A stretch of 64,000 nucleotides of DNA from Lenzites betulinus (taxonomy: Eukaryota; Basidiomycota; Agaricomycetes; Polyporales; Polyporaceae), in the NCBI GenBank assembly GCA_022264855.1, contig JABYQU010000030.1, positions 310,001 to 374,000 of the forward strand, written 5' to 3'. Positions 22,141-34,992 of the stretch are shown here, one piece after another; position 1 is the stretch's first letter; each line of letters opens with the position of its first letter. The position numbers were made by a program, and so were the translations under genes. The notes below the pieces were generated by a model. It ran no database searches. It was not told the origin of the DNA and saw nothing but the letters and a program-made list of their open reading frames with translations.

Positions 22141-23445
22141 GCCAGTGACGCGTCTGTGATGACGGACATCCCTGGCTATCAGTGGGTTGAGCGGCTATAG
22201 AGGTATATTCTGACTCACGAATTGCCAGTGGTAGCGGTGCGAATTCCACCAGGATCTCCTAGGTTCACAATGGTACCGAGATCCATGCTGATAGCTAGGT
22301 GGCAAGCCGCAGCGGGGCCCGAGGACTGAGAGTGGCTGGCTTACGATTCAGACCAGGCCGCCCACAAGCGATGTGTCCGAGCCCGCCGACTCGCGTCCGT
22401 GTTGCGGGCGATGCTGAGCGGTGGGATGACACGCGCCCGGGCAGGCCTGCCGAACTGAATCGACGCAATCGAGGCGGGACGCCTTCGCAGAATTCGCACA
22501 CATGGGGGATCGGTCACGGATTTGCTTCCGAGGCGGATAGGGGTTGAAGGAAACTGTCACCAGCCCGGTCCCCCGCTGCGGTCCGGTATACCTGTGTGCC
22601 GAGAGCGCTGTACATAGCACAGATAAGCCCCGGATGGGGAAAGCGCGGGTCGTCCTTTGCGGCACCTACAAAGGCCCAGGAAGACTAGTCGCCTTCCAGG
22701 CGCGCGAGCAGGGGCGGGGCAGCGAATAGACGTGTGCGAGGTTTGTGCCGTGTAGCGGGGACGCCTGTGAAGGCCAGAATCAGCTGTTTGTTTGTGAGAG
22801 TTCTGAAGCAAGACATACCTAATTGTCGCCCCTCGCGCCTGCGGATCACAGGCGCGCGCTCCGTCATAGTAGTCCCGACGCGCCGCGCTCGTTTCGTAGC
22901 ACGTTTCAGCGCGCCCTCAGGGAATACGTCCTGTCTTGCGTCATATCTAATCATGGGTCCACGCTTCGGTCATCAATCTAACTAGAATCGCCCCGCCATC
23001 GAACTCTAGAGCTGCGCGTATTCGGTGTGCCGAGAGGAAGCGCGAGGGCGTGAGCAGAGCAACCTCAGTATGGGCAATGTGCTCCCTCGGGGTCAGTCCA
23101 AGCAAGGAGATTCGCGCACGTCCGACGGGTTCCTCGCCCGCGGCGGACCCACGTTGCTATTCTCCGCCCGCCTACAAAGTTCAAGAGCGCTTCGAATTGA
23201 ACGCCCGACACCGCCGACATGCCGTTATGTGCAGGCCAGTCATGACCTTGCACGTCGTGCTGCGCGAGGAAGTGTACGGCTTCTGCCGTGAGGAATGCAA
23301 ACCCAGGCACTCCACAAGACGCACGGAGGGATAACCTGTGAAAACGCGCTCGGATTACGTGGTCGAGGACACATCACATCAGCTTTGTGGCGGCCAGAAG
23401 GTCCCTCCATGCTCCGACTCGCAACTCTCTACTGTATGCTGTCCG
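22141..23445. other. intergenic, nothing recognised
   Basis: About 1.3 kb between the hypothetical gene and NDUFS8. Several short open frames on both strands show no conserved motif. I saw no repeat or RNA gene. Confidence 0.4.
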
Positions 23446-24456
<1,011 letters not shown>

Positions 24457-24708
24457 GGTGATGGTGGTTGTCGGCTAAGACGAGCTCGTCGACTAACGAC
24501 CTCTCGTCGACGTTGTGGAGGATGGCGGGCGACTTCCGGGACACCTCAACGCCAATCGAGCGCTGCCGGGCATTGCCGGCACCTCTCTCCGCCAATCAGA
24601 GCGCAAGCATCTGCCATCTCGTCTTCACCTTTTCCGGCCACGCGAACGTGACTGAGAGTGCCCAAGACGCGTGACTGCTTCTGTGACTCTCCCCATCTCT
24701 CCTCCACC
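24457..24708. promoter_or_regulatory. divergent promoter NDUFS8 / PFDN2 with CCAAT boxes
   Basis: A 252-bp region between two start codons. Two GCCAATC motifs occur on the plus strand, with CCAAT at 24552-24556 and 24592-24596. CCAAT is the HAP2/3/5 (NF-Y) site that commonly controls respiratory genes in fungi, which suits NDUFS8; use of these sites is inferred. Confidence 0.5.
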
Positions 24709-25249
24709 ATGTCGAGCACAAGCATAAAACCCAAGGCCAAGGCCTCCCAGCCGAGGCCATCTGCTCAGGGTCTGTCTTTCCGACACGATGACGCGGACTG
24801 GTCTAACCCGGGGCGCTAGCCAGAGCTACAGCAACAGTATAACCGCTTTCAAAATGATCTGCAGACACTCGCAAGCAAGATCGGCGAGCTTGAGCAGGAG
24901 GCTGAGGAGCACAAGTAAGCACCATGATAGCTCTATCACGCACTTGCCACTGACGCGCCGCAGTCTGGTGCTCTCGACTCTCGATGAGGCGTTGGTTGAA
25001 GAGCCCGATCGAAAGTGTTTCAGGCTTGTCGGCGGCGTGCTCGTAGAGCGGACAGTCAAGGACGTCGTACCGGCGCTGAAGACCAATCAGGAAGGGGTGA
25101 GTTGCTCCTTAAGTTGAGCAGAGTATCATTTGACTTCTTTGCAGATTCAAAAGGTCATTGCGAGCCTTGTAGAGCAATACAAGAGTAAGGATGAGGAGTT
25201 CGAGAACTTCAAGCGAGAGTATAATATTCGTCCAGCGCCTGCCAGCTGA
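24709..25249 (+). CDS. PFDN2: prefoldin subunit 2
   Basis: Four exons: 24709-24769, 24824-24914, 24964-25096 and 25145-25249; 129 residues. The sequence is that of a beta-type prefoldin: an N-terminal helix (ELQQQYNRFQNDLQTLASKI), the central hairpin region (EEPDRKCFRLVGGVLVERTV) and a C-terminal helix (IQKVIASLVEQYKSKDEEFE). It is the yeast Gim4 counterpart, part of the cytosolic hexamer that passes nascent actin and tubulin to the CCT chaperonin. The first intron must use the second of two nearby AG acceptors (CTAG at 24819, CCAG at 24823) to keep the frame. Confidence 0.95.
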
Positions 25250-25903
25250 AATACCTTGTGAGCAGCCTTTTATCATCATGGACATATCTGGCACTGCTTA
25301 CCATCATGAAGACACCATGTATCATAGGAGAGAATGTATCACCTTGCGCACATGCATGAGTATCCGCGCCGACGCTGCGCTAGTTTGGCGCGGTGGTACC
25401 TAAAGCGCACTTCGCGAGTGCTTCCGTGGGTTTATGGCTGCCCATCCCGCAGCGTGTACTGGGTATATGACCTCAGCTATAGCAGACCAGCGCTTCGACT
25501 GCAGGTTTGAAGTTAGCGCCCTGTCCAAATCGGTCTTGGGCCAGGAAACGCATGATCATGACAGTTCCGAACGTTGCAACACGCGACCGGTTAGCAACTC
25601 GGAGTAAATGCGATGGTTGTGGACACTCATGTGTCCACGTACGGTCGGTCTCTCTTGGATGGTCGACGCTAATGCCGCACTCTTGGAGCAGCTCTCCATC
25701 CGTCGATGAAGATAACATCATCGCGCCGAGGCAGTGACCGCAACAAACTCAAAAGCCGGCGGGCGTGGTAACAGACGCCAAAGCCTTCTTGTCCTTTCCC
25801 CCCTCCCAACCGTCGGTCGTGGTCTTTTCGTTCCTTCGTCTCGCCGCTGCGGGGCCCTTTCTGACGTCTTCTTTGTCCATTCATTCATTTCTTTGCACCC
25901 AAC
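25250..25903. other. intergenic, promoter side of CAP gene
   Basis: About 650 bp; the last 130 bases are pyrimidine-rich, a usual feature just upstream of start codons in these fungi. Nothing else was recognised. Confidence 0.4.
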
Positions 25904-27574
25904 ATGAAGATCTCGTTCGGACGTATCACATTGGTAGTTGCTGCGCTCGCTTCAGCTGCTGGAGCTGTCCCTGCGTTTTTTGACTGTGAGGCACTTGAAT
26001 TCAAATCAAGTGGGACGTTACTCACTGATGGCTATCGACCCCGTGCCACCAGCCATTCCCCCCACCGAAACACCACCCCCGGTCGACGGCCAACCCACTG
26101 GCACTCGATCGCTTGACGGACCGCCTAGTACCTCCGCGCATTCTACTGAGGTGTCTCTGCCAATCACCACTCCAAGTGCATCAGTTCCTCCCCCTTCCTC
26201 CCCTGGAGTGCCTCCTACGAGCCCTGCCGGTGGTAAATCACAGAACCCATCTGGTTCACCCTCGAGTGTGTCAGTGTCCTCTGGTTCTCCTAGCGTCAGC
26301 GTGTCCACCTCTATCGCTACGTCGTCTTTGGGGTCTTCGACAGCATCCAGGACCCCGCCTACCTCAGTTGTTCCGTCCTCGCCCACCACATCTGTGCCCA
26401 GTGCTTCTGTAGACCAACCAGGCTCATCGGTCCCCGAGTCCGCGATCACGCCGTCCTCCTCGGTCCCTAGCACTGCATCTAACGGGGATGTCACGCCGTC
26501 TTCCATACCTCCTGCCTCCACACCGTCAACGTCGTTGAGTGTTGTCGCCACGCCGTCCTCCGTCCCCCCGGTCGCTACATCGGTCTCCACGCCGTCTTCT
26601 GCACCCCCGGACTCAGCTTCGCCTGTTTCACCCTCACCCTCAGCTACTCCGTCTTCTGCCTCCTTACTGCCAAGCTCCTCCGGGGCATCTGTTTCGCAGC
26701 CCTCAAGCACGGTGTCAAACACGAGTAGTATTTCCGACTTATCATCGTCTCTCAGCACGGGCAGTGCATCTAGTGGCACCCCAGCATCAACACCTACTTC
26801 GTCATTCACGCCCACCGGTAGCCCAGCCCCCTCGGCTCCTACTAGTCCCGCTGCAGGCGCTCCCTCCACCACACCAACGAGTATCAGCTCCACGGTATCT
26901 TCGGCATCTGCCCCTTCCAGTGTTGTAACCTCGCAAGCAAGCAGTTTCAGCCTCAGTGGTTTCAGCACTAGCACGAAGAGCCCTTCTAGCCCGATCACGA
27001 CTAGTACGGCGCCCGCTTCCTCGCCCACGGTAGGACCCGCCGAGAAACAGGCATACTTGGATCAGCACAACTCCGTGCGCCAGAACTTCAACGCTGCACC
27101 GCTTACTTGGTCGGAGGACCTGCAGCAGAAGGCCCAGGGCTATGCAGCTCAATGCCGCCTGCAGCATTCCAATGGCGCGCTGGGTCCGGTGGGCGAGAAC
27201 CTCGCCGCCGCTACAGGCACTTTTGACACCGACGCTGCTGTGCAACTGTTTGTCAGCGACATGAGTGAGTTTGCAACGCGACACACGCTACACCTGTGCG
27301 AGCGCTGATCGTGGCCTTGATACAGGCCAATTCAATTCGGATCACGTCGTCTTCAGCCATTTCACCCAGGTTGTTTGGAAGTCTACCACGCAACTGGGTT
27401 GTGGCGTTGCGTTGTGCGACAATCTCTTCTCTGACAAACAAGGTCCGGCGACCTACCACGTCTGCTTGTATGATCCGGTTGGCAATGTCATCGGCCAGGA
27501 GAAGTGAGTTCGATGTCCCTTGTTGTTGCTGAGCAATCTCTGACATAGCATTTAGGAGGAACCTCCCCTCGTAA
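25904..27574 (+). CDS. secreted CAP/PR-1 (SCP-like) protein with Ser/Thr/Pro-rich stalk
   Basis: Four exons: 25904-25985, 26053-27264, 27326-27503 and 27556-27574; 496 residues. A signal peptide (MKISFGRITLVVAALASAAG) is followed by about 330 residues made mostly of Ser, Thr, Pro, Ala and Val, which would be heavily O-mannosylated. The C-terminal CAP domain begins near AEKQAYLDQHNSVRQNFNAA and continues with APLTWSEDLQQKAQGYA, HSNGALGPVGENLAA, SDHVVFSHFTQVVWKSTTQL and CGVALCDNL. The active-pocket histidines and glutamate (QHN, GEN, SHFTQ, LG) are visible. Fungal CAP proteins such as Pry1 bind sterols and lipids outside the cell. The long stalk suggests cell-wall display. Confidence 0.9.
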
Positions 27575-28696
27575 TCATATTTCTTGGGTCTCGTCGTTTT
27601 CTCGGGGTCAGGCCACCCCGGCATATTTGCTACTAAATTATTGCCTTACCCCGGGTGCGGTAAGGGGCTGTCCACTCCATGGGGTGTTTTTTATACGCAT
27701 ATCCGCAGGCGCGTTCTGGGTTCTAGGGTTCTATCATATGGCTATCTACATCGAGTCATCTTGCCGGCATGTTGTTTTCGTAGCCCACTTGGTCCGTAGT
27801 CTTGGAGAGGCTAAGTGCAGTATCCACGTAGGTTCCGTTCCACGGTAGCGGTGGATATATATACACGGTACTTCTGCGCTTTATCCGCACTTTGTAACGT
27901 CTGTACAGAGTTACGGCCAACCAGCTCAAGCATGCATTCATCTATAGGCATGGCGGCACGCTGCTCCTGGTGGCTCCAACGCTCAGCGCTCAGAGTCCAT
28001 AGAACACAGGATTAAACTCCGCGGGGATGGTCTGCAACCTTCTAGTAACGTGTGGCCGGCGTTTAGACAGTGAGCGTAGATCGCCGTGTTGGTCTTCCCA
28101 AACCCATGAGGCGAAGCCTCATGTAATGCTAGTCCAACTCTGGAACCACGCTGCCGTCGCGGTGTTCGACGCGCCGTGGAGCAGGTACGAGGTCTACATA
28201 AACTGGGTATGTATATCGCTGAGTGCGAAAGCAAAGATTGAATTCCTTCAATTTCTCCCGGGGCCTGTAGATCTCCCCCACAAGAGCCAAATATTAGTCG
28301 CTGTTGGCACTTGTAGGCCGCCTAGCCGCACAGCCGCATGTTCAACGTTCAGCTCTTGTAACATCCGTTCATTTACTATGATGGAGTGAGTGAGTGAGTG
28401 AGTATACGTAGTTTGTTTGACCGATCGCATAGTGATAGATCCCGTCCAAGGTTAGGGCTCTCGATCGTTTCGACAAGCGCCCGTAGTACAAGTTGCCGGC
28501 AGCCACCGTCCGACTTTGTCACTCTTGGCTCAGAACATGTTATGAACCGTCCACATCTCCGAGGCGCATATTGATTTTTAGTCGTTTCTAGACGTCTTTA
28601 AACCCCGTTTTCAATTACTCGCACTTCATTCTGCACCTGGTCTGAAGACATTGGCATATTGTACGTCCGCGGACTGGCAGCCACAGCTATCAAACC
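27575..28696. other. intergenic with a small microsatellite
   Basis: About 1.1 kb between the CAP gene and MLH3. Apart from the tetranucleotide repeat at 28384-28403, I recognised nothing. Confidence 0.4.
28384..28403. repeat. (GAGT)5 microsatellite
   Basis: Five perfect copies of GAGT in the MLH3 upstream region; a simple slippage-prone tract. Confidence 0.9.
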
Positions 28697-31600
28697 ATGG
28701 ATGCTGGGCCGTCTATCACACACCTTCCAGCTTCAACCCAATCCCAGCTTCGGTCGACTCAAATTATCACCTCTTTAATACAACTCGTATCCGAGCTAGT
28801 TCAAAACTCTCTAGATGCAGGTGCGCGCAATATAGACGTCTCCCTAGACGCGGAAGAGTGGGAGTGTTCGGTCCGCGATGATGGCACTGGTATCTCGCGA
28901 GACGGCCTCGCAGTCCTCGCTGGGAGTGACGAACCCGGCCGATATGGTATGTTATGCCCGCCATTTATGCCATGTTCTCCGATGTTGATGCGCGTGTAGG
29001 TACCTCGAAGGCATACACATTGGCATCTCTGGACGGGGTCACTTCCTTCGGCTTTCGGGGTGAAGGTAGGTCTTGTCGACCACTAGTGGAGATTTACACC
29101 TACTAAAATGGGGTGTACTGTAGCTCTGGCCTCGGTTGCAGACGTCACATGTCTTGAGATATCCTCTCGCACGATTCATTCACGCGAGAGCTGGTCTATC
29201 ATACTGAAGGTCTGTCTGGGTGGAGCCATTGCGAGTCGGCTTAGTCTGAACATGCTACAGGGTGGTCAAACTCTCTATTTTGGCCCTTCGTTGCGCTGGC
29301 GCAGGGAGCTTCCTGGAACTGTGGTTTGTGTACGCGACGCCTTCTATAATGTGAGTATATGCGGGCTGTCGCGCGCGAATATATGTGCTCACATGTTGTA
29401 GCTTCCAATTCGCCGACGTTCACATCCCAACGCTGCTCGGACTGTCGAAGTTGTGAAACGAGAAGTCGAGGCTTTCGCCCTCGTCTTTCCTAGCGTCACA
29501 TTTACCCTGGAGACCACCCACAAGAGAAAAGACGACGCATACGTGCGGACGAAAGCTCGTGCTCTCACTGTACCAAGAGTATGCAGCTATCATGCGCTCG
29601 GATGCAAGATGCTGAACGTTAGCGCTACAGACGGGTTCAACATTGGCTACGTTTCGGCATATATACGGCAGAGCTCTCGCTGATGTAGGTCACATCAAGC
29701 CATTCAAGTAACCTGTCTCTCACCATATATCGCAGACTGTAGAAGAGTTAGACGAAAGTCGCGACGACATGCGTGTTGAAGGGTTCGTCTCCCTGCAAGG
29801 TGCATATTCCAAGGTGCGTGCTCAGTTGACGGTCTACGTACCTAATATATTTACCCTTTTCAACAGGCCTACCAGTTCATTTGTATGAGCCTGTGCGATG
29901 CTTGCATCTGAACGTCCCACTAATAGCTGAAATAGACATTAACAAGCACCCCCTTGCGGTGTGCGATTTACATCGACATATCGAGGTCCTATATGCTCGC
30001 AGCTCCTTTAACAAGCAGGTGAGATATGAACGTCTTGATCAATCCTGTGTCATTCTTAACGATCTTCAGGCACTAGAGGAGCTCGGAAAGACATGTACCC
30101 CTGCGTACAGTAAGTGGCTTTCGGTTTGAAGTGAAAAAGCCCTTCAATGACATTCACAGCTGTGCGACGTTCTCCGCGCAAGACAGAAAAGAAGGCCGTA
30201 TATGTCCTCAACCTCACCATCCCGCCCCGGTTTGTAGATAACTGCGTCGAGCCGGCAAAGGCTGCGGTTCTCCTACAGGTGTGTGCGTCAATGTCCGCGC
30301 ACGGTTTTAGTGCCTCACGTTAGAGATAGAACTCATCCGCTGCCGTGATGCTTCTGACTTCGGTGATCGAGCGGGTTCTCGTGCAACATGGATTTCTGGT
30401 TGCACGCCCCCAAACAACTCAGCCCATACCACCTGCACGTTCCCCACGCAAGAAACGGAAATTGTTTCACGATGAGAACGAACTTGGACTATCCCAAGGC
30501 ATACATAGTCTCACAAGTGCGCGCGGCCCGGAACCAATCTGTGAAACAAGCAGCTCTCGTTCCAAGTCAATCCACCATCAGCCTTCGCAACCATTGCCTA
30601 CAATCTTGGAGGACAACATCATGGCCGGCGGAAATGAAGATGGATCTGAAGTGTTATGGATGGACCCAGCGACTGGAGAGAGGTTCATCATCGACACACG
30701 CACCGGAAACTCCTACCCACACGTCGCACCCAGCGCGCCAGCTCTCGTCGACACCTCCGCAGCGCCCACAGAACGGCGCCGTATAACACTCGGGTCGCGC
30801 ACGCGCCACTCAGCCGCGACGAACACGCCCGCGTGGATTTCCGACGCTTTGCACGCGAATGAGGCGTATCGACTCACCGAGCGCAGGATCCTCACTATGC
30901 CTAGCTGTGCGGAACTCATGGAACGCCACGCTTGTGAGCCTATACAGCCACATAGACACCGGATGACTGGCGCGAATGCACACAAGGAGGTGTCGTGGGA
31001 TGCACCCCGGCTTGGACGGTTCACGAGCGCGGATCTACGTGAAGCGCGCGTGCTCGGCCAGGTCGATCGCAAGTTCATCGCGTGCGTCATTCGCCGCGAA
31101 TCCGCGCGGAGACAGAGACTGCGTACTGGAGAAGACTGCGAGGACGATAGGGGTGCAGGTGCGCTGGTACTGATTGACCAGCATGCGGCGGACGAGCGGG
31201 TGCGCGTCGAGCGTTTCCTCCGCGAGCTTTGCGATCCGTCGGGCGGAGAGGAACGGGATAACCAGAAGGCTGGACCGCCGTGTGTCCGGGAGAGGGTGCT
31301 CGCTCCGCCTGTGAACGTCTTGTTGACCAGCCTGGAGGCGAAGACCATCGCGGAGTCGGCCGGGGTGCGCTCGGCATTTGCGCGATGGGGCGTCCAGTTC
31401 GCGCCCCAGATCGCACTTCGCCAAGACAATATAACCCTACTCACTCCTGAGGACGAGCCAGCGTATGCGCAAGTGGCGGTCGCAACTGTTCCGGAGGTGG
31501 TTGCTGACAAGGTGCGTGTGTATCTCTTGTACGTGCCGCAGCGTAGCATGACATCGAGAGCTGTAGCTCCTGGCCGGCGATGAACTTCGGGACCTGATCA

Positions 31601-32063
31601 AAGCGTACTTGGCCAAGTTAGCGTCGAACGGTGTCGACCTCGAAGGAAACCTCTCTCGGCACGACAATGGACTGCAGGACTGGCAGCGCGCGCTCCGGTA
31701 CTGCCCTCGCGAGCTTGTGGACCTCGTCAATTCGAAGGCATGTCGAGGTACGTTTCCCGACCTGAGGTGTCTTTACCTTTGTTGATTCGTTTTAGGAGCG
31801 ATCATGTTCAACGACACTCTTACGATCGACCAGTGCAAGAGTCTTCTGAACAAGCTCTCCGCAACAGCACTGCCCTTCCAGTGCGCGCATGGACGGTGAG
31901 TACTGGGTGGCGATACTTATGAGATGCTTGGCCTTGGCTGACGCGGCGCAACCTCTTGAGGCCTTCCTTGGTGCCCCTCGTGGACGTCGGCGGTCCCTCG
32001 CATCACCCGACCAGCCCACGCGCCGTTGATTGGGGGGCCTTCACGCCATCGCGTATCCAGTAG
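28697..32063 (+). CDS. MLH3: DNA mismatch repair protein MLH3
   Basis: Fifteen exons: 28697-28946, 29000-29065, 29124-29209, 29261-29350, 29402-29578, 29631-29684, 29736-29813, 29867-29882 (16 nt), 29936-30018, 30070-30109, 30160-30278, 30330-31511, 31567-31747, 31796-31895 and 31961-32063;  874 residues. The GHKL ATPase motifs are at the N-terminus: ELVQNSLDAGA, DDGTGI, TSKAYTLASL and GFRGEALASV. The transducer domain shows FYNLPIRRRSHP and FIYINKHPL. The C-terminus has the MutL endonuclease motif DQHAADERVRVE (about residue 636) and the zinc-binding elements ACRGAIMFND and FQCAHGRPSLVPL, so it should form a nicking MutLgamma with MLH1 for meiotic crossovers and loop repair. All introns are in phase, so the gene looks intact. 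Confidence 0.95.
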
Positions 32064-32401
32064 GCGAGCTTGTCGCCGGTGCCGATGTGTATGTATTTGC
32101 GCGGGCCCGAGCACGACGAGTCAACAATATCGAGCGCGAGAAAGCAAAGGCCGGACCGATCTGGAGTGATAGCGGGAGGGCGGCGTGGGGATCGGTGCGC
32201 GGGCCCAGTGCAACTTGCGAGAGTGGTCTGGATGATGTCACGCGAGCCATGACGTCACTTCCCCGCACGCCCTCATATACGCGCCGTCGCACGCGATCCA
32301 TCCTCACACACACCGCACTCGCCACTCGCACTCGCACTCGCATCCACCACAATCTCACCTCCCACTCTCATCTCACATCCATCGGATTATAACGCTACAA
32401 T
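32064..32401. other. MLH3 / RTC3 intergenic with CACTCG repeat
   Basis: 338 bp between tandem genes. A short CACTCG/CGCACTC direct repeat lies at about 32316-32340, in the presumed leader of the RTC3-like gene. Confidence 0.45.
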
Positions 32402-33012
32402 ATGCCTCGCGAATTGACAAAGGTCGTGTATCGGGTCAGCCCCGAGGCTACTGAGGATTATGTTGTCATCGTAAACCCCGCAGAGGTACGTACAGTGGCA
32501 CGATCGCGTGCGATCGTATGTTCACATATCCCGCATCGCACAGTACAAGAAGTGGAAAGAAGGAGGTGCGTACACTGCTTTTGTTGCTCAATGCCACCGA
32601 CACTGACGCCACGCCTCACAGACACGTAATTACCGATCGCCGTTACACGCCCCCGAGCAGAAATGACTGACAGTTTGCACGATCTAGCACCGTCCCATTA
32701 ACCGAGGTCGTCGACTGTGAGTTGCCCATCCGTTTCCCGCAGCGGCGTTAACACTGACATGCCATCATGCGCGCAGCTTTCAGCATTTTCTGGTCGAACC
32801 AGGGCTCGCAGGGGCTGCTTGGGACACCCTCGAACCAGCAGCTCGACAACGCATTCGGGTCGCACAAGGACGTGGATGTTATCACCCAGATCCTCCAGAA
32901 GGGCAAGGAGGAGGCCGGGAAGGGCATCCGGTCAGGCGACGGAGCGACAAACGTCACGAAGGGCAGCTTCGCTGTCGACACCCGGGGGAAGTCGTCGTCT
33001 GGTATCCCTTGA
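32402..33012 (+). CDS. SBDS N-terminal domain protein (Rtc3-like)
   Basis: Five exons: 32402-32485, 32544-32565, 32622-32625 (4 nt), 32688-32716 and 32777-33012; 124 residues. The protein reads MPRELTKVVYRVSPEATEDY, VVIVNPAEYKKWKEGDTTVP, LTEVVDSFSIFWSNQGSQGL and then NNAFG-like helix sequence to a Gly-rich end. This is a stand-alone SBDS N-domain, as in yeast Rtc3 (Yhr087w), linked to RNA metabolism and telomere capping screens. The 4-nt microexon (ACAC) is needed to keep phase: exon 2 leaves phase 1 while exon 4 needs phase 2. Both flanking introns are normal size (56 and 62 nt) with GTGCGT/CACAG and GTAATT/CTAG ends and clear CTGAC-type branch sites. Confidence 0.85.
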
Positions 33013-33497
33013 GATGTGCCCTCGGACGTTATGGCTTGCCGGGAAGAAGGGACTCTGTAGCACGGGGGAAAGCACGGGTCGAAATCGCAGTGTAACAACA
33101 TGATGTATTTTTGAGCACAAACAGCATATCTCTTGCTTGGTGTGCGCAGTGTTGTCCTGGTCTGGAGGCGAAGAGGGCGGACTAGAGCGAGCAGGTCGGC
33201 GTTGACGGCATCCACGGCATCCAGGGGGATCCTTGTGTTCTTGAACGGAGCCAATGGGAAGTGCTCGGGTGGGATAGAGAGAGGCCGCTTTAGCGCTTGC
33301 TGAGACGGACGGGACTCAGTCGCGAGCCTCGAGTGCACCTTCCAATTTATCTTTTGGCCGTCTGCGCTCGCCGCGGCCGCGCACACACAAATACCACCAG
33401 CCCGTGCGCGCTCCTCGAGTCTGTACCACCAACCCCGCGCGAGTCCGAGTCTGCCTCCAGCTTAACCGGCTGTTCAGCGTACGGCACATACACGCTC
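33013..33497. other. intergenic, promoter of FAD oxidoreductase gene
   Basis: 485 bp with no recognised gene. Antisense frames across this stretch run into the RTC3-like gene and look like shadows. Confidence 0.4.
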
Positions 33498-34992
33498 ATG
33501 CCTACCACAGTCGTCCTCGGCGCGGGCATCATCGGCCTATCCACCGCCCACGCTCTCGTCGAGCTCGCGCCCCCGGACCACCGGATCCACCTCGTCGACC
33601 CTTCCCCCGAGCTCTTTGCCTCCGCGTCCGGCAAGGCCGCCGGCTTCATCGCTAAGGACTGGTTCGCGCCCGCGATCGCGCCCCTCGGCACCCTCTCCTT
33701 CGACCTCCATCGGGCGCTCGCCGACAGGCACCACGGCCGCGCGCGCTGGGCCTACTCCGAGTCCATCTCCTACTCTCTCGACCGCGACCGCGACGACGAT
33801 CCGCCAGACACCCTTGCCGATGTGTCCCCGCCGACCACGGGCGCCGATCAGGACGCCGCCGCGCTCGGCGGAGACGACGTCCCCATCGCCGGCCACAACG
33901 GCAGCCAGGGGCAGAGCGGCCTCGACTGGCTTCTGCAGAACACGAGCAGGGCAGGCCTGCTCGACGGCGACGTCGAGAAGGCGCACTCCGATCGCAGCCT
34001 CTCGTCCGACGAGGCAGGCGATCTGCCCCGGTGGCTGCGCGCGAAGCCGGATGCGCTGCAGATGATCTCGGACAGGAAGTCCACCGCCCAGATGTACGTC
34101 TCTCCGTGCCCTCCTGCCTCCATTCCGGCCTTCTGAGCACGTCGGCGGTGCGCGCAGACACCCCCGGCAGCTGTGCGAGTTCCTGCTCGAGCAGTGCCTC
34201 GCGGCGGGCGTGACCCTCCACCACCCGGCGCGTGCAACGAAGCTCTGGGTGGACGAGGACGCCCCGGGCGCGCTCACGCGGATCCGCGTCGAGTACCTCG
34301 GGCTGCTCGCAAAGACGGTCGACGGCCGCGCGCGCACCGTCGACATCCCCTGCGACAACGTTGTGATCGCGGCCGGGTGCTGGACGCCGCACGTCTACTC
34401 CACGCTCTTCCCGAACGCGAACCGGATCCCACGGGTCACGCACCTCGCAGGCTATTCCGTGACCTTCAAGGCGAAGCACTGGCCGCCCGTTCCGTCGCCC
34501 AAGGACTCGGCGGCGCCTGTACACCCCTCGCCCCAGACGGCGGGCCCCTGCCACGCGATCTTCACCGATGCGCGGGGATTCGCGCCAGAGATCTTCTCGC
34601 GCTCCGCGGGCGACGTCTGGATGGGCGGGCTGAACCCCAGCGCGACGCCCCTGCCCGCGTTGCCGACCGACGTGGCCCCGGACGCGGGCGAGGTGCGGCG
34701 GCTGCTCGCGGTCGCGCACGCGCTGTGCGGGGCGGAAATCGAGGTGCGCAGCCAAGCGGTGTGCTTCCGGCCAGTGAGCGCGACGGGGCGCCCGATCATT
34801 GCGCGCATGCACGAGGCGGACCTGGGCGACGGTGTGAAGCCGGGCGGACACGATGGCGCGGGCGGCGTGTGGGTCGCGACAGGCCACGGCCCGTGGGGGA
34901 TCTCGCTCAGCCTCGGGACGGGGCGCGTGCTGGGGGAGATGATCCTCGGGCGGGAGACGAGCGCGGACGTGGCTGCGCTGGCGAGGTGGTAA
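33498..34992 (+). CDS. FAD-dependent (DAO-family) oxidoreductase, Tda3-like
   Basis: Two exons, 33498-34093 and 34158-34992; 476 residues. It opens with the dinucleotide-binding motif VVLGAGIIGLSTAHAL (GxGxxG) followed by the acidic ribose-binding residue in HLVDPSPELFASASGKAAGF. The GFIAKDWF segment and the late FAD-contact block (ATGHGPWGISLSLGTGRVLG) fit the D-amino-acid-oxidase/glycine-oxidase-like DAO fold. ASGKAAGF plus the WAYSES region resemble yeast Tda3, a protein tied to endosome-to-Golgi traffic; this assignment is tentative and the substrate is unknown. The GC content is very high, so large antisense open frames (up to 474 codons) overlie it and are not genes. Confidence 0.82.

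Noticed and set aside
26018..27028. 336-codon antisense frame over the CAP protein stalk
   Set aside because: Mirror image of the Ser/Thr/Pro repeat (reads as Glu/Asp/Gly/Val); no domain, and the sense frame is well supported.
30713..31549. Antisense 278-codon frame over MLH3
   Set aside because: Overlaps the conserved MLH3 endonuclease region; no motif of its own.
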